From contig JBBRMM010000012.1 of the NCBI GenBank assembly GCA_038230835.1, positions 1 through 64,000 on the forward strand: 64,000 nucleotides of DNA, given 5' to 3'. This document shows, piece by piece, positions 7,287 to 14,678 of the stretch (its first letter is position 1; every line of letters starts with the position of its first letter). The notes beneath the pieces were generated by a model that saw only the letters and a program-made list of their open reading frames with translations, was not told the origin of the DNA and searched no databases. Source of the stretch: DASUHT01 sp038230835 (lineage in GTDB: Bacteria; Actinomycetota; Thermoleophilia; Gaiellales; JAICJC01). The translations under genes were made by a program, and so were the position numbers.

Positions 7287-7673
7287 CTAGCGGGATGAGG
7301 AACGGAGAACCGGCAGGCCCGCCTCTTGCAGGGCAGCGCGGATGACCGGGACGCTAAAGCCGACGTTGCGCTGAAGTTGGCCGACTGTCCAACTTGGGTT
7401 CGCGCGAGCAGCCGCGACGATCTTCGCGGCGTTGGCGGCTCGCTCGGCATCCCGCGAGCGGTCCCGCTCTAGCCGCTGGACATCTGCCGCTGCATGCAGC
7501 ACCGCGCGGCGCTTGTGCGTCTCCTTGGCGTAGCGCTGCTGGGGCGTGAGCCGGTCTTCAGCTCGCTGCAGTACGTCTGGATGCTTGTTCTGCATGTGAG
7601 CGTGCTGGGCGGCCAGCGCCTCAGACGGTTCGCCGTCGAAGCGCCAACCGCAAAAGCTGCACCGCGCCATCAT
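7287..7673 (-). CDS. Zinc-finger / HTH protein of the element
   Basis: 128 residues. The N-terminus has CSFCGWRF followed 12 residues later by QHAHMQNKH, a C2H2-like zinc finger spacing. The middle (residues 45-95) is a charged helical segment. The C-terminus (WTVGQLQRNVGFSVPVIRAA) reads as a helix-turn-helix. A zinc finger joined to an HTH suggests nucleic acid binding, perhaps regulation of the element. It is separated by 216 bp from the upstream operon and followed by the 7054-7111 hairpin, so it is probably its own unit. Confidence 0.6.
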   Translation of the reverse strand: MMARCSFCGWRFDGEPSEALAAQHAHMQNKHPDVLQRAEDRLTPQQRYAKETHKRRAVLHAAADVQRLERDRSRDAERAANAAKIVAAARANPSWTVGQLQRNVGFSVPVIRAALQEAGLPVLRSSSR

Positions 7674-7889
7674 CTCGCGCCCGATACTAGCGCCCGGCGC
7701 GAGCGGCCGGCGTGACCGCCTGGGACCAAAGATTCGCCGCTTCGGCTGGCCTTTCGTCCCCCGGCCAAAGGAACGTTCGAGTCACCTCTACGATCCCTCC
7801 GACCGGCTTCAGTCTACTGAGCTGCCCCAAGCGGCGCAGGACAGAACCTACGCCTCCCCGTGCCCCGTGTCAAGCCCGATTGACGGTGG

Positions 7890-8150
7890 TCATGGCTGGT
7901 TCTCGACGTTGCCGATGTACCGCATCACGGCGGCCCAATCCTCGCAACCGAGATTGGTCGGCTTGTCGTCATCGTGCAGGATGGTGGTCAGGAACAGCGC
8001 GAATGCCTTCTCGTCCTCCTCCGGGTCGCGGCGAGCGAGTTCCGCCGCTCGGCGCAGCGCGAGATGCGCGACGCTGGCCCACTCCTCGGCGGCCGCCCGC
8101 CGATCCTCCGAGAACCCTTCAACGATCCGGTCGAATGCGTCGTCGGTCAT
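7890..8150 (-). CDS. Hypothetical protein, last gene of a coupled operon
   Basis: 86 residues from ATG 8150, which overlaps the upstream stop (ATGA). This overlap is preferred over a longer frame reaching 8207. The protein is acidic and helical (DDAFDRIVEGFSEDRRAAAE), with a conserved-looking LFLTTILHDDDKPTN segment and a C-terminal CEDWAAVMRYIGN. No known domain, signal peptide or membrane segment is seen. It is the fifth gene of the leftward unit 9802-7890. Confidence 0.55.
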   Translation of the reverse strand: MTDDAFDRIVEGFSEDRRAAAEEWASVAHLALRRAAELARRDPEEDEKAFALFLTTILHDDDKPTNLGCEDWAAVMRYIGNVENQP

Positions 8151-8830
8151 GGCCGAAGCTCCTCGCGAGTATGGCTCACTCGCCATTTCCGCTCGTGGCG
8201 TCGCCACTGCTCATGTGCCTTTTGGAGGTCGAGCAGCGCTTCTTGGAGATTCAGCATGTCGAGTTCGGTGTATGGCCACTCGTCGCCGTGGACGGTGCCC
8301 TCCCGTTCCTTGTCGGGGCGCAGCGAGATCCACGTCATGTCGCAGAAGTTGATGATGCACTGGTGGAGGGCTTGCAGGTCTCGCCGTCGACCGTCAGGTT
8401 GCCGCAGCCGGTCAAGCCCCGCGATCGCGGCGATCGCCCTCCACGCCGGCCAGTCCTCCGGCTGGCGACGCCCGGCTCGAGCGACTTCGATCAGCGCGTC
8501 TCGGCGAACGTCCATCCACTTGTAGTCGTACTGCCGGTCGAGGTTCTGCGCGGCTTGCTCAAGCTCGACCAGGAGCATCTCGACATCCACCTGGGCGGTC
8601 GTTTTCGGTCGGAACGCACCAAGCAACCGATCAGCCGTCCGCGAGTCGACGCCCGCCTCCCGCGCGGCGGTCGCGGCCTCCATGAGGTATCCGCTGAGCG
8701 CCGACGCGCTGCCGCTTTCAACGCCGGCCTGCTCGAGCTTGTCGGCGATCCCCTCCGCCTGTTCCGCAGCGTGTGCAAGCGACTCCGCGAACCTATCCAG
8801 CGGACCGCCCACCGTTTTCGAGCGTGTCAT
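8147..8830 (-). CDS. Hypothetical helical protein of the coupled operon
   Basis: 227 residues, almost entirely alpha-helical by composition. Residues 10-110 hold Ala/Glu-rich amphipathic helices (coiled-coil-like). Residues about 110-160 contain a Trp-rich segment (EDWPAWRAIAAIAG), and the C-terminal third has CIINFCDMTW and a charged helix. Both ends overlap neighbours by ATGA. I recognise no family. The similar Trp/Ala/Glu composition of its neighbours suggests the products act together. Confidence 0.6.
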   Translation of the reverse strand: MTRSKTVGGPLDRFAESLAHAAEQAEGIADKLEQAGVESGSASALSGYLMEAATAAREAGVDSRTADRLLGAFRPKTTAQVDVEMLLVELEQAAQNLDRQYDYKWMDVRRDALIEVARAGRRQPEDWPAWRAIAAIAGLDRLRQPDGRRRDLQALHQCIINFCDMTWISLRPDKEREGTVHGDEWPYTELDMLNLQEALLDLQKAHEQWRRHERKWRVSHTREELRP

Positions 8831-9318
8831 GACGGGCCACCGTCACCTGCGGATGGCACGCCCCGAGCAGCAGCGAACGCTTCGAACGAGTCCGCTTCGA
8901 TCATCGCGATGGCCCGGGCGAGGTGCTGTTGCGACCATCGCAGCTTCGCGACCGTCATCGCCGACGGAGCGCCGCCCGTCGTGCTGTCTTCACCGCAGTC
9001 GGCGGCTACATCGTCGGCGGCGACCAAGAGCAGGACCGCGGCATCGCGCATCGCCACCACCGGGGCGGACGTGTGCCGGTAGAAGCCCTGGATGCCGAGG
9101 ATGATCTCCGCCGCGTTCCAGCGCTGGTCATCCGGCGGAATCGTGGCCCACTGCTTAAGCAGCTGTCCGAGCAGGTAGTCGCGCCGATCCCGCGTAACCC
9201 AGCCACGGAGCGTCTGAAGTTGCGCGATCAACTCGTCGATGTGAGCCTCGCGGGCACGAACCGCAGCGACATTCGCCGCGGCGGTATCAGGATCAAGCGG
9301 CGCCGAGTGGAGGGTCAT
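8827..9318 (-). CDS. Hypothetical protein of the coupled operon
   Basis: 163 residues from ATG 9318, which overlaps the previous stop (ATGA). Helical, with a leucine-rich N-terminal helix (HIDELIAQLQTLRGWVTRD), a hydrophobic stretch (VVAMRDAAVLLLVAADDVA, residues about 85-105, too charged to be a membrane span) and a C-terminal SQQHLARAIAMIEAD helix. No domain is recognised. Confidence 0.58.
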   Translation of the reverse strand: MTLHSAPLDPDTAAANVAAVRAREAHIDELIAQLQTLRGWVTRDRRDYLLGQLLKQWATIPPDDQRWNAAEIILGIQGFYRHTSAPVVAMRDAAVLLLVAADDVAADCGEDSTTGGAPSAMTVAKLRWSQQHLARAIAMIEADSFEAFAAARGVPSAGDGGPS

Positions 9319-9572
9319 GATCCAGCCGTCCCGGGCATCGCGGCGAAGAGGTGCCGCATCGCGCCCGAGATGCCGCAACTCTCCAGGTCGGTTGACCCGG
9401 ACGACTCGAACCGCATGCTCACGATCGCGGCCCACGCCCACTCATCGGCAGGCGGGTCCTCCCCTCCGAGCAGTTGCTTGGCCCGCTCGGTCGCCTTGTC
9501 AGCGGCGTGCAGCCACTGCTCGGCGCACCTTCGCGCCGCCTCGGACGGTCGGGTCGTTTCGGTGGTCGCCAT
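9315..9572 (-). CDS. Hypothetical protein of the coupled operon
   Basis: 85 residues. The start at 9572 is chosen because GGGAGG lies 8 bases upstream; longer frames lack such a site. The N-terminal half is a helix rich in Ala/Glu (EAARRCAEQWLHAADKA). The C-terminal half includes ADEWAWAAIVSMRFE. The stop overlaps the next start (ATGA). Unknown function. Confidence 0.55.
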   Translation of the reverse strand: MATTETTRPSEAARRCAEQWLHAADKATERAKQLLGGEDPPADEWAWAAIVSMRFESSGSTDLESCGISGAMRHLFAAMPGTAGS

Positions 9573-9610
9573 TATGCGATCCTCCCTATGTCTGACCGGT
9601 CGCCGTCCTC

Positions 9611-9802
9611 TCATCGGGTGATGGCGGCCGGTCGGGCGTCCCCGCTGAAGTCCGCGGGGCAGGCCCGACAGTACACCCCTCCCGCCGCGAGTGCAATCAA
9701 CTCGTGGTCCCGCAGTGGTCCCGCCAGACACGAAACCCCCTGCACCAATCCAGCCCACAAGTTCGGCTCTGAGAGGCAGATTTGTCGCTTCTGGCGTCGC
9801 AT
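9611..9802 (-). CDS. Small cysteine-containing protein heading the operon
   Basis: 63 residues from ATG 9802. It has QICLSE near the N-terminus and GGVYCRACPADFSG near the C-terminus, so a CxxC knuckle is present but a full zinc ribbon is not obvious. An internal GTG would give a shorter product of about 42 residues. A hairpin (CCCCGC/GCGGGG) lies within the coding sequence near 9640-9662. It precedes the four overlapping genes by 38 bp and is probably co-transcribed. Borderline call. Confidence 0.4.
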   Translation of the reverse strand: MRRQKRQICLSEPNLWAGLVQGVSCLAGPLRDHELIALAAGGVYCRACPADFSGDARPAAITR

Positions 9803-9812
9803 GACGCGAGTG

Positions 9813-10946
9813 TCACCCCTCCCGGCAACGCCCGTCCCGCACGTTGCCGGCTCCGTCGGCAGCACGCCACGTGATCGTATGGGTGCCGTAGTCGAGGTCG
9901 GTGGACGGCGTGAACGACGCGCTGTCACCCGAGATCGTCATCGGCTGACCGTCGAGCGCCGCCTCGAAGCTGCCCAGGCCAGACGGCCCGGGATCGACCG
10001 CAAACCCGACCTGTGGCCGAAGCTCGGTGGTCTGACCGGCGGGCGAAACCTGCGCTGCGACCGGTGCGTGGGCGTCCACGTTGACCGTCACCGGGACGCT
10101 TTGCTCCTCGCCGGCGGCATCGCGCACGCGCACCGTGAGCACGTGCGATCCGTCCCCAAGCGCCGCCGGGATCGTGCACAGGTCGCGCGAAAACACGGTC
10201 TGGCCGGGCTGGAGTGGGGTCTGAACGGGGGTCGATACCGCGTCCAGCGAGCTACCCAACGAGTCGTCCAGCTCAGCGGCCGCGACCCCGGAGCCGGCAT
10301 CGGTCGCCGCAACCGTCAGACACACCGGCTGCAACTCGTTGTGCCAGGTGCCGTCGGCGAGCGCACCGGACAGCGACGCGGTCGGCGCGGTGTCGTCGCG
10401 CAGGGTCGCGCTCAGGCTGGTGATCTTGACGTTGTTCGACCATTTGTCCAGGTAGGTGTGGATGCTGGAGGTCTTGAGCATGATCCCCAGCACCTCGTTG
10501 CCGGCTGGGATCGCCCAGGTGGCGTTGCCGGACCCCTGCACCGGGTGCAGCTGGGGTGAGCTTTCGAACGACTCGCTGCGCAGTCGCGCCTTCATGTAGG
10601 CGGTGGTGTCGGCGGCGCTGGTCTTGTACGAGATCGACACCGAGCCTGAGACCACGCTGGTGGTCGGCGGAGCCGACCACACCCAGTAGCCGTCGCCGCC
10701 GGCATGCGCGTCGCCGAAGCCGAAGATCCGTAGCGGCGTCGGGCGGGCGACGTCCCCATCCGCGCACGGGCCTGGATAGCTGACGTGCGAGCAGCCGAAG
10801 TACCCGCCGCTGCTCATGAACGTCCAGCCGGACACGTCCGACTGGGTCTGGTCGGACACGGTGTAGGTGCCGGCTAGGGCGGCGGGCGGGTGGGCGGCGA
10901 CCAGACCGGTCGCCGCCAGGGCGAGGGCGAGCAGGCGGGGTTTCAC
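9813..10946 (-). CDS. Secreted protein with Ig-like repeats, probably 3'-truncated
   Basis: 377 residues from GTG 10946 (AAAGGA upstream), with a clear Sec signal peptide (KPRLLALALAATGLVAAHPP then ALAG). Residues about 25-190 form a beta-rich, Ser/Thr-rich domain with cysteines (YFGCSHVSYPGPC). Two Ig-like modules of the bacterial surface-protein kind follow, containing DDTAPTASLSG and TITWRAADGAGNVRD. In such repeats the last strand normally continues after GNVRD, but here the frame ends within six residues (GRCREG). This coincides with the presumed right border of the integrated element, so loss of a C-terminal part is likely. Cell-surface or extracellular location is inferred; the ligand is unknown. 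Confidence 0.7.
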   Translation of the reverse strand: MKPRLLALALAATGLVAAHPPAALAGTYTVSDQTQSDVSGWTFMSSGGYFGCSHVSYPGPCADGDVARPTPLRIFGFGDAHAGGDGYWVWSAPPTTSVVSGSVSISYKTSAADTTAYMKARLRSESFESSPQLHPVQGSGNATWAIPAGNEVLGIMLKTSSIHTYLDKWSNNVKITSLSATLRDDTAPTASLSGALADGTWHNELQPVCLTVAATDAGSGVAAAELDDSLGSSLDAVSTPVQTPLQPGQTVFSRDLCTIPAALGDGSHVLTVRVRDAAGEEQSVPVTVNVDAHAPVAAQVSPAGQTTELRPQVGFAVDPGPSGLGSFEAALDGQPMTISGDSASFTPSTDLDYGTHTITWRAADGAGNVRDGRCREG

Positions 10947-11166
10947 AGGTGGGTGTCCTTTCGAGGATCGGGGCGCGCGGGCGCCCAGGGGGGTGGTTCC
11001 CATCCTCGGCCGGAGGACCGTCACGGTTCCAGACGTCATTCGTGGCGGATCAGCCGCGCAACTGTCACACCCCCTGTGACACTTCCCGCCCTGGCCCGCT
11101 GGATGTGGACGCACGAGGAGCTCCCGACGGGTCTTTCGCTCCTGCACCGAACGACCCCCGAGCGTC

Positions 11167-11343
11167 TTGACCTGGCAGCTCGCGGTGTCAGACATCGACG
11201 CGGCCGCCGAGGTCTGCCGAGCGGCCGGGCTGGAGTTCACCCTGGAGCAGGAGGATCCAGCCCCCGGATGGCGCTATCGCAGGCTGATCCTTTGGTCGCC
11301 AAGCGGTTATCGCGTCGCTCTTGAGGGCCCGAACGAGCAGTAA
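11167..11343 (+). pseudogene. C-terminal fragment of a VOC (glyoxalase-fold) protein
   Basis: 58 codons from TTG 11167 to TAA 11343 read LTWQLAVSDIDAAAEVCRAA, then GLEFTLEQEDPAPGWRYRRL and ILWSPSGYRVALEGPNEQ. The pattern (V.D..AA...Y/C..AGL.F, then a strand ending LxxPxGYRVxLxG) is the second half of a vicinal oxygen chelate domain. The first half is missing: upstream DNA in frame is not protein-like. It is interpreted as a gene remnant. A REP-like repeat begins 21 bp after the stop. Confidence 0.6.
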
Positions 11344-11363
11344 CCGGGCCGGGTCGGCACGCA

Positions 11364-11388
11364 GGTGCCTGACTCTGCAAGTATCACC
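11364..11388 (+). repeat. REP-like 25-bp repeat, copy 2
   Basis: Starts GGTGCCTGACTCT and ends GTATCACC. More diverged at the 3' half than the other full copies. Confidence 0.6.
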
Positions 11389-11553
11389 AAGGCGCCCTCG
11401 TGTCCCCGCAGCCATCAGGTGGGCCGTGGGTGTCGGGTATGCCGATCGCGATTTGCGTGACACGAATCCGAACTCGGGACGGGAGCACGTAAGCTCGCCG
11501 AGGTGGTGGAGTGCTTTGTAACGCTCGGGTGCTCGCCGGCAACCCAAGGGGAC

Positions 11554-12129
11554 ATGAGCCAACCAGCCTATCGCGAGAGTCGAACGGCTCATTTCGAGCG
11601 ACTGTTCCGGACCCACTATCCAGCGGTGGCCGGATACGTCCGCAGGCGAGCGGAGCCCGGTCTCGTGGACGACCTCGTCAACGAGATCTTCCTCGTCGCC
11701 TGGAGACGGTTCGACCAGATACCCCAGGATCCCAGGCTGTGGCTGCTCGGCGTCGCCCGCAACGTGAACGGCACGCATCTTCGCGGCGCGCGGCGCGTCC
11801 GTGCCCTGCACGAGCGGCTTGCATCCATCGATGTCCAGTGGACCGAATCCGACCCGCCGATGGCCGGCGTCACCGTCGCGGCCGCGCTTGGACGGCTGCG
11901 CCCGAAGGACTGCGAGGCGCTGATGCTCGTCAACTGGGAAGGGCTCACGCCGAGCCAGGCGGCGCGCGCTCTCGGCGAGCGTCCGGCCAGCTTCCGCGTG
12001 CGGCTCCACAGAGCGAGAGCGCGCTTCCGCACCCTTGTGGAGCAGTCGACCGCGGAGCCGGACGTTCAGCCCGGGACGCGCCCGCGATCCCAGCCAGTGC
12101 CTGTCACCAAGGAGGCCCCCGATGTCTAG
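11554..12129 (+). CDS. ECF-type RNA polymerase sigma factor
   Basis: 191 residues from ATG 11554 (AAGGGG three bases upstream of GAC-ATG); longer frames start without such a site. Sigma region 2 is at residues about 10-75 (FERLFRTHYPAVAGYVRRR, then DDLVNEIFLVAWRRFDQIP, the -10-binding helix). Region 4 is at about 110-170 (LRPKDCEALMLVNWEGLTPS then QAARALGERPASFRVRLHRA, the -35-binding HTH). Regions 1.1 and 3 are absent, as expected for ECF factors. The stop overlaps the following membrane protein by 8 bp, and that protein is the likely anti-sigma partner. The Pro/Arg-rich tail (residues 172-191) is non-conserved. Confidence 0.9.
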   Translation: MSQPAYRESRTAHFERLFRTHYPAVAGYVRRRAEPGLVDDLVNEIFLVAWRRFDQIPQDPRLWLLGVARNVNGTHLRGARRVRALHERLASIDVQWTESDPPMAGVTVAAALGRLRPKDCEALMLVNWEGLTPSQAARALGERPASFRVRLHRARARFRTLVEQSTAEPDVQPGTRPRSQPVPVTKEAPDV

Positions 12130-13078
12130 AAGCGTCCCACAGCTCGACCCCGATTCGCTGATGCGCTCGATCAACCCGCCCATCGAGCCGCCCTCGTCGG
12201 AGGCTGTGGAAGCGGCGCTGCAACGACTGCTCACGGACCCGGAGCTGGCAACCGCGACCGCCTTCGGCCGGCGGCGGTGGATCTCCACGTCGAGGCGGAC
12301 GCGGCTTGCGCTCGCCGGCGGCTTCCTCGTGGTGGCGATCGCAGCCGCCTTCGCAGCCATCAACCTGCTGCCAGCGTCCAGCCGATCCGCTGGCGTCGGC
12401 ACCGCCTGGGCAAAGGACGTGGTTGCCCGCACCGCGGCCGTTGCCACCGGAGCGGGCAACGGCATCTTGCACATCGACATGTCCGTGACACAGACATCCG
12501 CACATAACTCCGACGATGTGCGCTACCGCGTCCAGAGCTGGGCGCAGCTCAGCACCCCGCACGCCTATTGGGAGACCTCATACTCGGGATCCGACGTCAG
12601 CACGACCGTCCTGGTACGCGGCCAGGTCGAGTACTACGACTCCGCATCCAACACCCTCTCCGACGGCGCAAAGCGGGTCGCCGGCGCCCAGCCGCCAGCC
12701 ACGCTGTTCGACCCGGCGTACCACTCGGTGCTGGCGGTGCTCTACCCGCGGAACGCACCAGCCCACCAGCTTCCGGCGACGTTCTCGCTGCTAGTGGCGC
12801 GGCTGATCCGGTCGCCGAATGTGACCGTGGACAGGCACGCCACCCTCGACGGCCGTCCCGCGATCCGGATCACGGCCCTGCATGGGCGGGCGATCCTCTA
12901 CGCACAGCCCCACTCGTTTACGCCGCTCGAGTTCGTGACGTTTGGCGACCCGGGGGCCAACCCGGCGAGCATCGCCAGGATCACCATGCGCTTCGCCGCC
13001 TACGAAACGCTGCCCCACAGTTCGCTCTTACCGCCGAACCTCCAGAAGCTGCACCCCAGGGCCCGGCTCTCCTCCTGA
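12122..13078 (+). CDS. Membrane-anchored partner (putative anti-sigma factor) of the ECF sigma
   Basis: 318 residues. ATG 12122 is preceded by AAGGAGG and overlaps the sigma gene's end. Residues 1-60 are cytoplasmic and contain a short helical segment (SEAVEAALQRLLTDPELAT). Residues about 62-82 are a single transmembrane helix (LALAGGFLVVAIAAAFAAIN). The remainder is an extracytoplasmic domain of beta-type, reminiscent of LolA/LppX-like or CU044_5270-type sensor domains. No zinc-binding ZAS motif (HxxxCxxC) is present. Overlap and topology suggest control of the sigma factor in response to an envelope signal; this is inference. Confidence 0.7.
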   Translation: MSRSVPQLDPDSLMRSINPPIEPPSSEAVEAALQRLLTDPELATATAFGRRRWISTSRRTRLALAGGFLVVAIAAAFAAINLLPASSRSAGVGTAWAKDVVARTAAVATGAGNGILHIDMSVTQTSAHNSDDVRYRVQSWAQLSTPHAYWETSYSGSDVSTTVLVRGQVEYYDSASNTLSDGAKRVAGAQPPATLFDPAYHSVLAVLYPRNAPAHQLPATFSLLVARLIRSPNVTVDRHATLDGRPAIRITALHGRAILYAQPHSFTPLEFVTFGDPGANPASIARITMRFAAYETLPHSSLLPPNLQKLHPRARLSS

Positions 13079-13446
13079 CGGCGCCTACGCTCGTCAGCAC
13101 CCGTCTTCAGACCGCATCAGGGCCCCTGAACGGTCGCCGGGTTTCGAACGTGGAACCCGCCCGTGCGCTCGGAATCGGCCACGTCGTAAAATGTACGCCC
13201 GCCAAGCCGACTTCGCACCCGGAGTTCGTCATGGGTGCTTGTGTTGCACTGTGGTGAGCCGGGGTCGCCTCACCGGATGGCAGGTGCCCGCGTGGTGCCT
13301 GACTCTCACGATCGCGGCTGTACTGAAGCTCCGCGCGGAGCCGGCGGTCGAGGGCGTTGACGCTCGTCGCATTTCCGTGTCGGGGACTCGTCGCCCGCGG
13401 TGGCGCCGACGGGCACCTCGCCTGGACCGGGAGCACGCGCGGCGTC
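13079..13446. other. 368-bp region between ECF module and MBL pseudogene
   Basis: It holds a partial REP-like repeat at 13294-13310. The remainder is GC-rich and non-coding in all frames as far as I can judge. The minus-strand extension of the frameshifted MBL frame (to 13229) is an artefact. Confidence 0.4.
13294..13310 (+). repeat. REP-like repeat, partial copy 3
   Basis: GGTGCCTGACTCT followed by CACG. The 5' half is identical to the copies at 11364 and 14077; the 3' half is lost. Confidence 0.55.
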
Positions 13447-14053
13447 TCAGGAGAGCGCGCGCACGAGAGCCGCCTTGTCCGTTGGCCGGCCGTGTGCTGG
13501 GAGGACCAGCTGCACCGGCAGCTCGAGCAGCGGGCGCAGTGCCTCGAAGGACCTGGTCGCGTGTTACGCCGCCCCAAAGCCAGTCGTTGTGGATTTCGAG
13601 GCCTCGACCGAAGTCGACGAGGGTGTCGCCACAGATAAGGATCCGCCGGCTCTCGACCCAGAGCACAAGATCGTTTGGCTGCCGGCCGGCGAACACCTCG
13701 ATGCCGAACGGGAGCCGCTCGCCAGCCGAGATGACGTGCGCCTCAAAAGCGCTGTCCCCCAGCAGCCAAGTGACGTCGGGGCCGTCGGGTTCCGCAACGT
13801 ACACCGGAGCATCGAAGCGCTCCACCAGGCCGTGGGTATCCCGCTCGTGCCACGGCGCCGTCAGTACGACGACCGGCTCTCGACGCCCCGCGATGTGCTC
13901 GATCTCGCTGGGCGCGGTCAGCGGATCGAAGAGCAGAAGCTGCGTGCCGTCGTCTATCGCATACGACGACACCTCCGGATCCCATGGCTGGCCGTCCGTC
14001 CACTCGGGGTGCCGTGCCTGCCAGTGCCAGAGGCCAGGCTGAAGCTCACGCAT
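13447..14053 (-). pseudogene. MBL-fold hydrolase with a 1-nt frameshift
   Basis: The frame from ATG 14053 reads as a metallo-beta-lactamase-fold protein: RELQPGLWHWQARHPEW, LLLFDPLTAP, VVLTAPWHERDTHGL (HxxDTH in place of HxHxDH) and ILICGDTLVDFG (metal-ligand Asp). Near 13550 it turns into Ala/Arg-rich nonsense. Reading 1 nt further on gives EALRPLLELPVQLVLPAHGR then PTDKAALVRALS and a stop at 13447. That restores the expected metal-binding PAHG motif and C-terminus. A single extra C in GTCCTTCGAG (for GTCTTCGAG) explains everything. It is either a true pseudogene or a sequencing error. The intact protein would be about 201 residues. REP-like repeats flank it on both sides. Confidence 0.8.
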
Positions 14054-14076
14054 CCCGACATATTAGTCAAGCGGAC

Positions 14077-14101
14077 GGTGCCTGACTCTTCCGGTGTCAC
14101 C
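14077..14101 (+). repeat. REP-like 25-bp repeat, copy 4
   Basis: Starts GGTGCCTGACTCTTCC and ends GGTGTCACC. It lies just upstream of the MBL gene start, between that gene and the P-loop kinase-like gene. Confidence 0.7.
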
Positions 14102-14117
14102 ATCTCGGTTCTCGGCG

Positions 14118-14600
14118 TCAACGCGTGGCCGGCGTCGTGTCGTCCCGTCGACCGATGCCGATCAAGGCTTCGACCACGTCGTCGACGGGTCTCGTCGCGT
14201 CGATCTCGTCGGTGCATGTCGCTCGCAGCCTCGGCTCTATCGAATCGAGGGCGGCGAGGATGAGCGCCCGCTCGCCCGGATCCTTGCCATACGTGTTCGT
14301 CGTGCGGGTCTCGATCCGCCCGAGGATCACGTCTGCGGGAGCACTCAGGAGCACGACGGCGTCGAAGCTGTCGTAGAACCTACCCTGGTTGGACACGCAC
14401 CCCGAGACATAGAGCGTTCGCTCGCCATCGGCTGCCAACAACTCGGACATCCGATCGGCGCGCCAAACCCACTCTCCATCGTGCTTTGCCTTCCAGCCGG
14501 GCTCGTCGGTGTCGACGACCCAGAAGCCGCGCGTGGCAAGTTCGGCCAGCGCCGTCGATTTGCCCGTCCCCGACATCCCGGTCACCAAGATCCTCTGCAC
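14118..14600 (-). CDS. P-loop kinase-like NTPase (shikimate/adenylate kinase fold)
   Basis: 160 residues from GTG 14600. The N-terminus VQRILVTGMSGTGKSTALAE contains a Walker A motif (GMSGTGKST). VVDTDEPGW follows, with an acidic pair at the position of Walker B/NMP-binding DxD in small-molecule kinases. DAVVLLSAPADVILGRIETR and TRTTNTYGKDPGER form an adenylate-kinase-like lid (TRxxNxYGKxxxER). Size and order match AAA_17/AAA_18 small kinases often called shikimate kinase-like; the substrate is unknown. It is transcribed divergently from the HAD-like gene. Confidence 0.75.
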   Translation of the reverse strand: MQRILVTGMSGTGKSTALAELATRGFWVVDTDEPGWKAKHDGEWVWRADRMSELLAADGERTLYVSGCVSNQGRFYDSFDAVVLLSAPADVILGRIETRTTNTYGKDPGERALILAALDSIEPRLRATCTDEIDATRPVDDVVEALIGIGRRDDTTPATR

Positions 14601-14678
14601 ACTCTGAGACGGTAGCGCCTGCCACGACGGACTCTGGACTCGAAGCGACAGTCGGGTCGCCTGATCTACCCTCCCCCG

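Larger units (their letters stand above)
52..9802. mobile_element. Putative tRNA-Val-integrated, phage-derived element (right border inferred)
   Basis: The left border is the tRNA-Val 3' end, with a tyrosine integrase gene immediately next to it. Inside are HTH and excisionase-like genes, two large virion-like genes, several tiny zinc-ribbon genes and a coupled run of unknown genes. None is a housekeeping gene. The right border is placed near 9.8 kb because the last gene of the unknown operon begins at 9802 and the neighbouring secreted Ig-like gene ends abruptly at 9813. I searched by eye for a second copy of the tRNA end (TTCGAGCCCAGTACC) and found none up to about 15 kb, so the true attR is unknown and the element may be decayed or rearranged. 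Confidence 0.6.

Noticed and set aside
13229..13446. C-terminal extension of the MBL-fold frame
   Set aside because: Beyond the frameshift at about 13550 the frame is Arg/Ala/Ser-rich and crosses a REP-like repeat; the true end is 13447 in the next frame.
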